A program made the position numbers and the translations under genes. Shown in pieces: positions 8,499-17,176 of a DNA stretch of 64,000 nt. The first letter of the stretch is position 1. Each line of letters opens with the position of its first letter. This DNA is from Thalassobellus citreus (GTDB lineage Bacteria > Bacteroidota > Bacteroidia > Flavobacteriales > Flavobacteriaceae). A model generated the notes under the pieces. The model was given only the letters and a program-made list of their open reading frames with translations. It searched no databases and was not told the origin of the DNA. The DNA lies in assembly GCF_044385915.1 (NCBI RefSeq), contig NZ_JBISCC010000127.1, forward strand, positions 1 to 64,000, written 5' to 3'.

Positions 8499-10583
8499 AT
8501 GAATAAGCCAAAAAGATATACCATTACTACTGCTTTACCGTATACAAACGGACCCATTCATATTGGGCATTTAGCTGGTGTTTACGTTCCTGCCGATATT
8601 TATGCACGTTATTTACGTTTAACAGGAAACGATGTATTGCTTATTGGTGGAAGTGACGAACATGGTGTGCCTATTACTATTAAGGCAAAAAACGAAGGGG
8701 TAACACCTCAAGATATTGTAGATAAATATCATGCTATTATTAAAAAATCGTTTGAAGATTTTGGAATTACTTATGATAATTATTCACGTACATCGGCTCC
8801 TATTCATCATGATACTGCTTCAGAATTTTTTAAAACCTTATATGATAAAGGTGAGTTTATAGAAGAAACTACCGAGCAATTATATGATGCAGAAGCTAAT
8901 CAGTTTTTAGCAGACCGTTTTGTAACAGGAACTTGTCCGAAATGTGGAAACGAAGAAGCTTATGGCGATCAATGTGAAAGTTGCGGAAGCACATTAAATG
9001 CGACCGATTTAATAAATCCTAAGTCGGCATTAACAGGTAATGTACCAACTTTAAAGCAAACAAAACACTGGTTTTTACCTTTAGATAAACACGAAGCCTT
9101 TTTAAAAGAATGGATTTTAGAAGGACATAAAAAGGACTGGAAACCTAATGTTTACGGACAATGTAAATCGTGGATAGATGATGGATTACGTCCTAGAGCA
9201 GTAACTAGAGATTTAGATTGGGGTATTCCTGTGCCAGCAGAAGGTGGCGAAGGCAAAGTATTATACGTTTGGTTTGATGCACCTATTGGCTACATATCAT
9301 CTACCAAAGAATGGGCCGCACGCGAAGGCAAAGATTGGGAGCCGTATTGGAAAGATGAAGACACTAAATTAGTACACTTTATAGGGAAAGATAATATTGT
9401 ATTTCACTGTATCATTTTCCCTGCGATGTTAAAAGCAGAAGGATCGTATATTTTACCAGAAAATGTGCCTGCAAATGAGTTTTTAAATTTAGAAGGTAAT
9501 AAGCTTTCTACCTCTAAAAATTGGGCCGTTTGGTTGCCAGAATATTTAAAAGATTTTCCAGGTCAGCAAGATGTGTTACGCTATGCGTTAAATGCTAATG
9601 CACCTGAGACAAAGGATAACGATTTTACTTGGAAAGATTTTCAAGCAAGAAATAATAATGAGTTAGTTGCCATTTTCGGGAACTTTATTAATCGTGTAGT
9701 CGTATTAACTAATAAATATTACGAAGGCATTGTACCAACACCAAGTGAGTTAACTCAAGTAGATGAAGAAACTTTGGCAGCTCTAAAAGCATATCCAAAT
9801 GTTATAGCAAGTTCTATTGAGCGTTACCGATTTAGAGAAGCAGGGCAAGAACTAATGAATTTAGCTCGCTTAGGTAATAAATATTTAGCCGATGCAGAAC
9901 CATGGAAAGTAGTTAAAGTAGATGAAGCACGTACAAAAACAATTATGTATGTGGCACTTCAAATAGCATCTGCTCTAGCAACGTTAAGTGAGCCTTTTTT
10001 ACCGTTTACGTCTACAAAACTTAAAGGAATATTGAATGTTAGTTCGAATGATTCGATAGAGGAGAATTGTATCGAGAATACATGGAATGAGGTAAGCACA
10101 AAAAGCGTATTACTTCCTGCAGACCACAAAATAGGAAAAGCAGAATTACTGTTTTCTAAAATAGAAGATGAAACCATACAAAAACAACTAGATAAATTAG
10201 AAGCCAGTAAAAAAGCAAACGAAATTGCTAATGCTGTTGTAGAACCTCAAAAAGACACTATAACTTTTGATGATTTTACAAAGTTAGATATTCGTGTGGG
10301 TACGATTCTAGAAGCCGAAAAAATGCCGAAAGCTAAAAAACTACTAGTTTTAAAAGTAGACACAGGTATTGATGTGCGTACTATAGTTTCGGGTATTGCT
10401 GAAAGCTTTACAGCAGAAGAAGTAGTAGGTAAGCGTGTAACTGTTTTAGTAAACTTAGCACCAAGAGCCTTAAGAGGTGTTGAAAGTGAAGGTATGATTT
10501 TAATGACTGAAACGCCAGATGGTAAATTGGTGTTTGTTAATCCTGATGATGCTAATGTTGGTAATGGGTTACAGGTGAGTTAA
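8499..10583 (+). CDS. metG: Methionyl-tRNA synthetase
   Basis: The ATG at 8499 gives 694 residues; the TTG just before it is not needed. It has the class I motif HIGH (21-24), a zinc knuckle with two CxxC pairs (CPKCGNEEAYGDQCESCG), a KMSKS-equivalent KLSTSKNW loop and a C-terminal EMAP-II-like tRNA-binding domain from about residue 590 (DIRVGTILEAEKMPKAKKLL). It charges tRNA-Met in the cytoplasm. A TACTTTTA box at 8427-8434 may be its -7 element. A long hairpin terminator follows. Confidence 0.97.
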   Translation: MNKPKRYTITTALPYTNGPIHIGHLAGVYVPADIYARYLRLTGNDVLLIGGSDEHGVPITIKAKNEGVTPQDIVDKYHAIIKKSFEDFGITYDNYSRTSAPIHHDTASEFFKTLYDKGEFIEETTEQLYDAEANQFLADRFVTGTCPKCGNEEAYGDQCESCGSTLNATDLINPKSALTGNVPTLKQTKHWFLPLDKHEAFLKEWILEGHKKDWKPNVYGQCKSWIDDGLRPRAVTRDLDWGIPVPAEGGEGKVLYVWFDAPIGYISSTKEWAAREGKDWEPYWKDEDTKLVHFIGKDNIVFHCIIFPAMLKAEGSYILPENVPANEFLNLEGNKLSTSKNWAVWLPEYLKDFPGQQDVLRYALNANAPETKDNDFTWKDFQARNNNELVAIFGNFINRVVVLTNKYYEGIVPTPSELTQVDEETLAALKAYPNVIASSIERYRFREAGQELMNLARLGNKYLADAEPWKVVKVDEARTKTIMYVALQIASALATLSEPFLPFTSTKLKGILNVSSNDSIEENCIENTWNEVSTKSVLLPADHKIGKAELLFSKIEDETIQKQLDKLEASKKANEIANAVVEPQKDTITFDDFTKLDIRVGTILEAEKMPKAKKLLVLKVDTGIDVRTIVSGIAESFTAEEVVGKRVTVLVNLAPRALRGVESEGMILMTETPDGKLVFVNPDDANVGNGLQVS

Positions 10584-10609
10584 TTAATTCTTATTGGTGT
10601 TTTGTTTTT

Positions 10610-10665
10610 ATTAAAAGGGTCACCATTTAACAATTAAAGTATTGTTAAATGGTGACCCTTTTAAT
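10610..10665. terminator. Long perfect hairpin terminator after metG
   Basis: The 25-base arms 10610-10634 and 10641-10665 are exact complements around the loop TAAAGT. The outer part carries GGGTCACC/GGTGACCC flanked by A/T tracts, as in an intrinsic terminator, but the stem is two to three times longer than usual. Confidence 0.7.
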
Positions 10666-10751
10666 AAGTATGTGTCTTACTTTTGATTAATAAAATATCT
10701 AATAATAACCCTAACTCGTAACTACTTTAGTTATTAATTAAACTTACATTT

Positions 10752-11219
10752 ATGAAAAAAATATTTCTTTTACTATTCACTATTGGTTTAGTGTCTTGTG
10801 GAACCTCTAAAACTGTTAGAATCTCTAAAAAAGTCATTAAAGGCGATTGGACTTTAAGTTCTATATCTTATAGCGAAGCAGGAACTTATAATGTAACCTT
10901 GCTTAATGATGCGTCAAAAGCTTGTTTTGAAGGCAGTACGTGGCAATTTATTCCTAATAATAATACAGGAATCTATACTATTAATGATACAAGTTGCTCA
11001 ACTGGCGCTAGAGATTTCGTGTTTACAATTCAAGAGATTGACTCTGAAACAGGACTTTACGATTTTTTATTAAAGCCTACAGATACGAAACATAAATCAG
11101 TCACTAATCAAGGATTTAGGTTGAGTTTAACATCATTGTCAGAAACTAATATGCAATGGCAACAAACAGTTTCTGTTGATGGGAAGCCATTTACTATCAT
11201 TATGAATTTTACAAAATAA
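10752..11219 (+). CDS. Lipocalin-like lipoprotein
   Basis: 155 residues with a lipoprotein signal (IGLVSCGTS, lipid-modified Cys near residue 16) and a lipocalin-like beta domain (KGDWTLSSISY, STWQFIPNNNTGIYTI). Flavobacteria carry many of these small surface or periplasmic lipoproteins, whose ligands are unknown. The OmpA-family gene follows after 13 bases, so the two probably share an mRNA. Confidence 0.7.
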   Translation: MKKIFLLLFTIGLVSCGTSKTVRISKKVIKGDWTLSSISYSEAGTYNVTLLNDASKACFEGSTWQFIPNNNTGIYTINDTSCSTGARDFVFTIQEIDSETGLYDFLLKPTDTKHKSVTNQGFRLSLTSLSETNMQWQQTVSVDGKPFTIIMNFTK

Positions 11220-11232
11220 TAAATATATAAAT

Positions 11233-11937
11233 ATGAAAACATTAATAAATAAAATTGGAGTCATTGTTTTAGCACTTGCATTAACTGTAAGTTTAACAAA
11301 CTGTGGAGCGGTACAAAATGCAAATAACAAGCAAAAAGGAGCTGTAATTGGAGCTACTGGAGGTGCTATTTTAGGTGCTATTCTTGGTAATAATTTAGGT
11401 AAAGGCGGTAATGGTGAATTAGGAGCTGTTATTGGTGGTGTTATTGGAGGCGGAGCAGGTGTGCTTATTGGAAATAAAATGGATAAGCAAGCTCAAGAAA
11501 TTGAAAATGAAATTCCTGGTGCGCAAGTAGAGCGTGTAGATAATGGTATTGTAGTAACTTTTGATGAAAGTAGTGGCGTGTATTTTGACACAAATAAATC
11601 TAATATAAATACAGCATCTCAAGCAACATTAAATAAGCTTATTGGTGTGTTTAAAGAATATCCAGATACTAATATTTTGGTTGTAGGTCATACAGATAGT
11701 CAAGGTACAGCAGAATATAATATGACACTTTCTGAAAAAAGAGCAACTTCTGTAACTAATTATTTATCAGGTAACGGTATTGCTCAAATGCGTTTAACAA
11801 CAAAATGGTTTGGAGAAACACAACCACTTCATGATAATGCAACAGCAGAAGGGCGTGCTAAAAACAGACGTGTAAATATTGCTATTTTGCCAAACGAAAA
11901 AATGGTAGAAGATGCTAAAACACAAGCAGGAAATTAA
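11233..11937 (+). CDS. OmpA-family lipoprotein (YiaD-like)
   Basis: 234 residues: a lipoprotein signal (SLTNCGA, Cys near residue 24), a glycine-zipper segment (GAVIGATGGAILGAILGNN and GAVIGGVIGGGAGVLIG) and a C-terminal OmpA domain from about 115 with the peptidoglycan-binding signature VVGHTDSQGTAEYN and NRRVNIAI. It should sit in the outer membrane and grip the cell wall. It is the second gene after the lipocalin-like lipoprotein and is followed by a strong terminator. Confidence 0.88.
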   Translation: MKTLINKIGVIVLALALTVSLTNCGAVQNANNKQKGAVIGATGGAILGAILGNNLGKGGNGELGAVIGGVIGGGAGVLIGNKMDKQAQEIENEIPGAQVERVDNGIVVTFDESSGVYFDTNKSNINTASQATLNKLIGVFKEYPDTNILVVGHTDSQGTAEYNMTLSEKRATSVTNYLSGNGIAQMRLTTKWFGETQPLHDNATAEGRAKNRRVNIAILPNEKMVEDAKTQAGN

Positions 11938-11956
11938 ATAAAAGATTAAGTTACAT

Positions 11957-11998
11957 AAATCCCGTTTTCAAAATTATTTTGAAAACGGGATTTTTTTT
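11957..11998 (+). terminator. Terminator after the OmpA-family gene
   Basis: The 18-base perfect arms at 11957-11974 and 11976-11993 contain CCCGTTTTC/GAAAACGGG and are followed by eight T. Confidence 0.85.
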
Positions 11999-12020
11999 GC
12001 TTTGTTATCAATAAAAAACA

Positions 12021-12036
12021 TTTTAGTTCACTAAAA
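12021..12036. promoter_or_regulatory. Inverted repeat upstream of ferritin
   Basis: TTTTAG-TTCA-CTAAAA is a perfect 6-base inverted repeat 84 bases before the ferritin start. Its half-sites resemble the TTTAG/CTAAA half-sites of the DtxR-type operators at 36985 and 43264, but the spacer is two bases shorter. It may be an iron-responsive operator; this is inferred from position and half-site similarity only. Confidence 0.35.
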
Positions 12037-12119
12037 TTTTAATGTGAAAATAATATAAATTATTGAGATAAGATTTTTCTGCGTTTAAAGAAATATGTAA
12101 CTTTACAAAAAGCCATATT

Positions 12120-12638
12120 ATGTTATCAAAAACCATAGAAAAATCACTTAACAATCAAATAAGAATTGAAGCAGAGTCTTCTCAAATATACCTTGCTATG
12201 GCCTGTTGGGCAGAAGTTAAAGGTTTAGAAGGTGTTGCTGGTTTCATGTATGACCAATCTGATGAAGAACGCGCTCATATGTTAAAACTTGTAAAGTTTG
12301 TTAACGAACGCGGTGGTCATGCCAAAATTTCAGAATTAGCTGCGCCTCATGTTACTTTCAATTCGTTTAAAGAAATGTTCGAAGAGCTTTTTAAACATGA
12401 AGTATTTGTTTCAGAAAGTATCAATGAGTTAGTGCATATAACACTTCAAGAAAAAGATTATGCAACACATAACTTTTTACAATGGTACGTCTCTGAACAA
12501 ATTGAAGAGGAAGCTGTTGCTCGAACGATTCTTGATAAAATAAATCTTATTGGTGACGATAAAGGTGGCCTGTACTTATTTGATAGAGATATTCAACAAC
12601 TAACAGTTAGTTCTGCGTCTGTTGATAATCCGCAATAA
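12120..12638 (+). CDS. ftnA: Ferritin
   Basis: A 172-residue bacterial ferritin subunit. Ferroxidase ligands are visible: Glu in RIEAESSQIYLAM, the EERAHM motif (Glu and His on helix B) and EEQAVART-like EEEAVARTI on helix D. It stores iron as a ferric mineral in the cytoplasm after oxidising Fe(II). Two Feo systems lie about 25-35 kb downstream. A small Cys-rich protein gene follows at 12701, and the next terminator comes only after that gene. Confidence 0.95.
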   Translation: MLSKTIEKSLNNQIRIEAESSQIYLAMACWAEVKGLEGVAGFMYDQSDEERAHMLKLVKFVNERGGHAKISELAAPHVTFNSFKEMFEELFKHEVFVSESINELVHITLQEKDYATHNFLQWYVSEQIEEEAVARTILDKINLIGDDKGGLYLFDRDIQQLTVSSASVDNPQ

Positions 12639-12700
12639 AGTTTAACTATTAATCTTATTTAGATTTAATAAAAATAACTTATTTTTGTCACGTTATCTAA

Positions 12701-12877
12701 ATGTTAGATTCTGTTTTGGGCAAAAAGAAGAAGAAAAAAGCAATTAAAGAGTTACAACGCATTGGTATTATTACTACTAATAAGGTAAAAACGAGTTGTT
12801 GTAAAAAATTCAAAAAAGGCGAGAACAAGCGTTGTAAAAAATGCCCGTGTTTCGATTTGTTAAAAAAAGTTGCTTAA
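12701..12877 (+). CDS. Small basic cysteine-rich protein downstream of ferritin
   Basis: A 58-residue frame with a clear ATG and TAA, running KKKKKKAIKELQRIG, then TSCCKKFKKGENKRCKKCPC. Five cysteines spaced CC-x10-C-x2-C-x-C within 18 residues suggest a metal or iron-sulfur site. Many lysines suggest nucleic-acid or polyanion contact. It lies 62 bases after ferritin and before the terminator at 12911, so it may be co-transcribed with ferritin. I recognise no named family. Confidence 0.65.
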   Translation: MLDSVLGKKKKKKAIKELQRIGIITTNKVKTSCCKKFKKGENKRCKKCPCFDLLKKVA

Positions 12878-12910
12878 CAATTATAGTAATTTTAAATTAA
12901 AATATAAATT

Positions 12911-12943
12911 AGACCTATCAAGAAAATTTGATAGGTCTTTTTC
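12911..12943 (+). terminator. Terminator before tex
   Basis: The arms AGACCTATCAA (12911-12921) and TTGATAGGTCT (12928-12938) are followed by a T run. It ends the ferritin/small-protein unit and rules out any tex start upstream of 12954. Confidence 0.8.
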
Positions 12944-12953
12944 ATTAAACAAC

Positions 12954-15071
12954 ATGATAAAATTTATAATTTCCCAAACACAACTTCCAGAACAATCTGT
13001 AAAAAATACGATTGCATTACTTAATGAAGATTGTACCATTCCGTTTATTTCTCGTTACCGAAAAGAAGCTACAGGTAATTTAGATGAGGTTCAAATAGGA
13101 GATATTGTAAAATTTAAGGAACAATATGAAGCTTTAGAAAAACGTAAAAAAGCGATTTTAAAAGCTTTGGAAGAGCAAGCTGTTTTAACACCAGAATTAC
13201 AACAGAAAATAGAAGCGGTTCAAGATTTAATAACGCTAGAAGATTTATACTTACCCTATAAAAAGAGCCGTAAAACAAAAGCTGAAAAAGCACGACAAAA
13301 CGGATTGGAGCCTTTGGCAAAAATAATCATGTCTCAAAATGCAAATGATGTCGAGTCTATTGCGTTTAAATATGTAATAGGAACTGTTAATTCGGTTGAT
13401 GAAGCTTTAGAAGGAGCTCGACATATTATTGCCGAATGGATAAATGAGCGTACCGATATTCGAAATAATATACGTCGTCAATTAGAACGTTTTGCTATGA
13501 TTTCCACGAAAGTGATAAAAATAAAGGCTGATGATGAAAAGGCTCAAAAATTTAGAGATTATTTTGATTGGGAAGAAGGCTTAAGTAGAATACCATCACA
13601 CCGATTACTCGCTATTTTAAGAGCCGAAAAAGAAGGTTTTATTAGAGTTAAAATTTCTATTGATGATGATCGTGCTTTAGATAACATGGAAAGGCGTATT
13701 ATTAAAAGTAATAACGCTTGCACGGAACAAATAGAAACAGCTATTAAAGATGCCTATAAGCGTTTATTAGTACCATCGTTAAGTAACGAAGCACTTCAAA
13801 TAGCAAAAGATAAAGCTGATGAATCTGCGATAAACGTTTTTGCAAAAAATTTAAAACAACTGTTATTAGGATCTCCATTAGGTGAAAAACGTGTTTTAGC
13901 TATTGATCCTGGTTTTAGAACAGGCTGTAAAGTGGTTTGTTTAGATGCGCAAGGTCAATTAAAATATAACGAAACTATTTATCCGCATCCACCAAAAAGT
14001 GATAGTGTTGGTGCGATGAAAAAAATAAGCTCCTTAGCCGATGCTTATAAAATTGAAGCCATTGCCATTGGAAATGGCACAGCATCACGAGAAACAGAAG
14101 CGCTTATAAAAAAGATTCATTTTAAAAATGAGGTTCAAGTGTTTGTAGTAAGCGAAGCGGGAGCAAGTATTTATTCGGCATCAAAAATTGCGCGTGAAGA
14201 ATTTCCAGATTACGATGTTACAGTTCGTGGCTCGGTTTCTATTGGAAGGCGATTACAAGATCCATTAGCAGAATTAGTAAAAATTGATGCTAAATCTATT
14301 GGAGTAGGGCAATATCAACATGATGTCGATCAAACCAAGCTTCAAAAACAATTAGATGTTGTGGTAGAAAACTGTGTAAATGCCGTTGGTGTAAATATAA
14401 ATACGGCAAGCAAACCATTACTAAGTTCTGTTTCTGGTATTGGCCACAAATTAGCCGAAAATATTTTTAATTACAGAAACGAAAATGGTGTTTTTACATC
14501 TAGAAAAGACATAAAAAAGGTACCACGTTTAGGGGGGAAAGCTTTTGAGCAAGGTGCTGCTTTTTTAAGAATAAAAGATGCTAAAAATCCGTTAGACGAT
14601 TCGGCAGTACATCCAGAAAGTTATGCTATTGTTACAAAAATGGCGAAAGATTTAGGTAAGTCGGTTCAAGATTTAATTGGTAATTCAGACCTTCTTAAAA
14701 AAATAGATTTAAAACAGTATTGTACAGCATCTGTTGGTTTACTAACTCTAGAAGATATTATTAAAGAATTAGAAAAACCAGGTTTAGATATTCGTGAACA
14801 AGCCAAAGTGTTTACCTTCAATCAGAATATAAAAACTATTAACGATTTACATGAAGGCCAATTACTTCCAGGTATCGTCAATAATATCACTAATTTTGGA
14901 TGTTTTGTAGATGTTGGTATTAAGGAAAGCGGATTGATTCACGTTTCAAATTTATCAGATAGTTTTGTAAAAGACGTGAATGAACATGTGAGTTTACATC
15001 AACAAATTATAGTAAAAGTGTTAGAGGTTGATGTTCCGCGAAAGCGTATTCAATTAAAATTGCATAAATAA
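12954..15071 (+). CDS. tex: Tex-family RNA-binding transcription accessory protein
   Basis: The ATG at 12954 gives 705 residues; an in-frame TTG at 12870 would span a terminator and is rejected. Domains in order: Tex N-terminal helices, a YqgF/RNase H-like domain (RVLAIDPGFRTGCKVV near 330), helix-hairpin-helix (SSVSGIGHKLAENI near 480) and a C-terminal S1 domain (LLPGIVNNITNFGCFVDVG, from about 635). The protein binds nucleic acid and supports transcription or stress survival. It is a single gene with its own terminator. Confidence 0.93.
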   Translation: MIKFIISQTQLPEQSVKNTIALLNEDCTIPFISRYRKEATGNLDEVQIGDIVKFKEQYEALEKRKKAILKALEEQAVLTPELQQKIEAVQDLITLEDLYLPYKKSRKTKAEKARQNGLEPLAKIIMSQNANDVESIAFKYVIGTVNSVDEALEGARHIIAEWINERTDIRNNIRRQLERFAMISTKVIKIKADDEKAQKFRDYFDWEEGLSRIPSHRLLAILRAEKEGFIRVKISIDDDRALDNMERRIIKSNNACTEQIETAIKDAYKRLLVPSLSNEALQIAKDKADESAINVFAKNLKQLLLGSPLGEKRVLAIDPGFRTGCKVVCLDAQGQLKYNETIYPHPPKSDSVGAMKKISSLADAYKIEAIAIGNGTASRETEALIKKIHFKNEVQVFVVSEAGASIYSASKIAREEFPDYDVTVRGSVSIGRRLQDPLAELVKIDAKSIGVGQYQHDVDQTKLQKQLDVVVENCVNAVGVNINTASKPLLSSVSGIGHKLAENIFNYRNENGVFTSRKDIKKVPRLGGKAFEQGAAFLRIKDAKNPLDDSAVHPESYAIVTKMAKDLGKSVQDLIGNSDLLKKIDLKQYCTASVGLLTLEDIIKELEKPGLDIREQAKVFTFNQNIKTINDLHEGQLLPGIVNNITNFGCFVDVGIKESGLIHVSNLSDSFVKDVNEHVSLHQQIIVKVLEVDVPRKRIQLKLHK

Positions 15072-15100
15072 AAAATGCGAACTGAAAAGTTCGCATTTTT
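15071..15100. terminator. Bidirectional terminator between tex and the TerB gene
   Basis: The arms AAAAATGCGAACT (15071-15083) and AGTTCGCATTTTT (15088-15100) enclose a GAAA tetraloop, with T runs on both strands, between convergent genes. Confidence 0.85.
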
Positions 15101-15124
15101 ATATATCAAAAAAAGAATAAAGTC

Positions 15125-15556
15125 TTATCTATTCATATTCTTTATATCGTCGATAAAAGTTTCTAAATCAACTCCGTTATGTACTATTGTTAAAGCCTTA
15201 TCTGTAATATATTTTACGTTTACAGCATGAAACCCAAGACCAACAGCAATTTTGTTTAAAAGCTTGTGTTCAGAGTCACCATTAATATCATCAACATGTA
15301 CCATTCTTACTAAATCGTACAAACGCTCTAAACGTTTATCGTAAGATACTGGCGGGTTAATTGGGTGCGATTCGTAATTCTTTAAAATCAATTTATAATC
15401 GCTTTCGTTAATAGATAACCTACGTGCTAATCTATCTAAAAAAGCTTGTTCTTCGTTAGTAATAACACCATCTTCCATGGCAATACGAACAATAGAAGCG
15501 AAATGACTCTCATTACGCTTTTTAAATCCACTATCAAATAAATCAGAAAACGACAT
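15125..15556 (-). CDS. TerB-like tellurite-resistance-domain protein
   Basis: A 143-residue all-helical protein of TerB type: IVRIAMEDGVITNEEQAFLDRLARRL near the N-terminus and a second acidic repeat (VDDINGDSEHKLLNKIAVGLG). TerB domains bind Ca2+ through acidic residues and occur in stress-response complexes. No other ter genes are present. This is the last ordinary gene before the nitrogen-fixation island, which reads in the same direction from above. Confidence 0.75.
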   Translation of the reverse strand: MSFSDLFDSGFKKRNESHFASIVRIAMEDGVITNEEQAFLDRLARRLSINESDYKLILKNYESHPINPPVSYDKRLERLYDLVRMVHVDDINGDSEHKLLNKIAVGLGFHAVNVKYITDKALTIVHNGVDLETFIDDIKNMNR

Positions 15557-15794
15557 ATATTTTTGTTTTTTATTGCTGCAAACCTACATATTTTTTTTTA
15601 CTTTTTTTATATAAAATAAAATCAAAATGTCTTTATACATTTTTTGTTAAAAAAAGGATATAATAATGATAAAGATAATAAATGGAGGCGTCCTTTATTT
15701 TGCCTGAAGAAAATAATTAAAACAAAGAAATATGCTGTAGTTACCTATTTCTATTAAGTTATTTGTAAAAAAATAATAGAAAACAGTATTAATT

Positions 15795-16187
15795 TTAGGC
15801 AGCACATACACGGTGTGCTATGGCACTTATTTCTACAACTGCTCCTTTTAAATCTATAAGTTCTACTTCTGTTGCAGCTGTGGTATGATATTTCTCGATA
15901 GAACAAATAGATTGAATATTTTCATAGCGTAAAATTCTATTTTTAAGTTTCTCGTCTAAGGTAATAACTGTTTCCAAGCCCCTTATTAAATCTGAATAGG
16001 TGTGATTCTGTGGTAATTTTTTATAGAAATCCATAATAGCCATAATATAGGCTTCTAAAGACATCGATATTAAATTATACCTTACTTCTGGACCAAAGCG
16101 ACTCACCCCGCTTTTAGGTGTTGATGCTTTAAGGTATTGGTCGCCTTCTAACAACCACGTTCTCCAATTAAGTTTTTTTTCGCTCAT
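15795..16187 (-). CDS. Uncharacterised helical protein, last gene of the nif cluster (HEPN-like?)
   Basis: A 130-residue, mostly helical protein with no recognised family. The pattern WLLEGDQYLKAS, then SLEAYIMAIMDFYKKLP, then NHTYSDLIRGLE resembles the helices of HEPN-fold proteins, but the catalytic R-x4-6-H motif is absent, so an RNase role is unlikely. It starts 10 bases after the preceding 99-residue gene and belongs to the same transcription unit as nifV and the NifX-like gene. A role in nitrogen fixation is inferred from position only. No clear terminator is seen in 15557-15794. Confidence 0.55.
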   Translation of the reverse strand: MSEKKLNWRTWLLEGDQYLKASTPKSGVSRFGPEVRYNLISMSLEAYIMAIMDFYKKLPQNHTYSDLIRGLETVITLDEKLKNRILRYENIQSICSIEKYHTTAATEVELIDLKGAVVEISAIAHRVCAA

Positions 16188-16197
16188 AACTATCTTT

Positions 16198-16497
16198 TTA
16201 TAAAAAATGAATATTCACTTGTTCGTTTTCTTGTTCTAAATAAAAATCGCCTTTAACAATGAGATCACATTTTTGTTTAAGGCTAGCGCTTTTTAATTTT
16301 TCTTCAAGCTCTTTTTTGTCTTTTAAATTGCAATCTTTATGAAAGTAACAGAAAAAACGTGTTGTTTTAGTATCATCAAATTGTATGATGAAAGCTGTAT
16401 GATCTGGAAATACTAAATCGTCATAGGCATAGGACACTTCTAAGCTTGTTGCATCTTCAATAATTCCTCGTACTTTTTCTAAATCTCTATATATCAT
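16198..16497 (-). CDS. Uncharacterised 99-residue nif-linked protein
   Basis: A small soluble protein with alternating helix and strand (DLEKVRGIIEDAT, HTAFIIQFDD, RFFCYFHKDC) and a charged C-terminal half. I see no conserved motif or known domain. It sits 3 bases from the Nif11-like gene and 10 bases from the 130-residue gene, so all three are almost certainly co-transcribed with the nif genes. Confidence 0.5.
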   Translation of the reverse strand: MIYRDLEKVRGIIEDATSLEVSYAYDDLVFPDHTAFIIQFDDTKTTRFFCYFHKDCNLKDKKELEEKLKSASLKQKCDLIVKGDFYLEQENEQVNIHFL

Positions 16498-16500
16498 ATT

Positions 16501-16719
16501 TTAAAGTAATAAAAACCATATTCTTATTTGTTGTATAACTTCTGCTTCTTCATATGTTTGACATTTAACCAATTCCATATTAATAGCATCTTCAAACTCT
16601 ACCTCATTAAAATTTAATTGAAGTAATAATTTGTCTTTTGAATAATGAGTACACGCTGTTCTTAGTTCATTACTAATGCTAGCTGCTTGTAAAAAGGCTA
16701 TTGCTTTGCTTAATGCCAT
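16501..16719 (-). CDS. Small Nif11-like protein
   Basis: A 72-residue helical protein. The opening (ALSKAIAFLQAASISNELRTAC) and length recall the Nif11 family: small helical proteins in some nif clusters and, in another guise, leader peptides of RiPP precursors. There is no double-glycine core-peptide tail and no RiPP enzyme nearby, so the nif-associated form is more likely. It starts 11 bases after the NifX-like gene. The family call is tentative. Confidence 0.4.
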   Translation of the reverse strand: MALSKAIAFLQAASISNELRTACTHYSKDKLLLQLNFNEVEFEDAINMELVKCQTYEEAEVIQQIRIWFLLL

Positions 16720-16730
16720 ATTTTTTAATA

Positions 16731-17141
16731 TTAACTACAGTCTGATCCGCAGGAGTTTGAATTAGCACTACATGAGCCACATGCACTATAATTTGAAGTA
16801 CCAAAATGTATTTGAGGTGTAAAAGATTGAAGTTCATTAGTTAGGTATAGTTCTATATTTTCTTCAACATTTTTTCCTTTTGATTTGTAAATAGTTAAAC
16901 CACTTTCTTTAAACAACCTTAAGGCTAAATAGGGCATATGGCTGGTTATAATAGAATAAATACCTTTGCGCTTTAAAGCTAAACTTAGGTTGTCATCCAT
17001 ATTACTTATTTCTTTTGTTTTAATCCATTCAAAACTACTGTTAAGACTATTAAATACACAAGTGTATTCGGTGTTGTGAAATCCTTTTGCAATGGTGTAC
17101 TTGCCTTTGTTATCGTCAATTACAGGTATAATAATGTTCAT
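16731..17141 (-). CDS. NifX/NafY-type iron-molybdenum cofactor-binding protein with Cys-rich tail
   Basis: A 136-residue protein of the dinitrogenase FeMo-cofactor-binding family (the domain shared by NifX, NafY and the NifB C-terminus): GKYTIAKGFHNTEYTCVFN at the start and RKGIYSIITSHMPYLALRLFKESGL in the middle. It ends in a tail with four cysteines (SACGSCSANSNSCGSDCS). Such proteins carry NifB-co or FeMo-co between assembly proteins. It lies 35 bases after nifV. The tail resembles the shorter CGTGCGG tail of the NifB in this cluster. Confidence 0.75.
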   Translation of the reverse strand: MNIIIPVIDDNKGKYTIAKGFHNTEYTCVFNSLNSSFEWIKTKEISNMDDNLSLALKRKGIYSIITSHMPYLALRLFKESGLTIYKSKGKNVEENIELYLTNELQSFTPQIHFGTSNYSACGSCSANSNSCGSDCS

Positions 17142-17176
17142 TTTATATTCAAATTAAATTAAACGTCTATGTTGTT

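Noticed and set aside
12870..12953. Extended N-terminus of Tex from a TTG at 12870
   Set aside because: The extension overlaps the end of the small Cys-rich gene and runs through a clear terminator hairpin at 12911-12938. The ATG at 12954 matches the usual Tex start.
15557..15794. Terminator for the nif unit
   Set aside because: Only weak pairings (a 7-base AGAAATA/TATTTCT stem and a short AGGCGTCCT near-palindrome) without a proper T run were found.
16501..16719. RiPP precursor peptide with a Nif11-type leader
   Set aside because: There is no Gly-Gly cleavage site, no distinct core peptide and no modifying enzyme or peptidase-transporter nearby.
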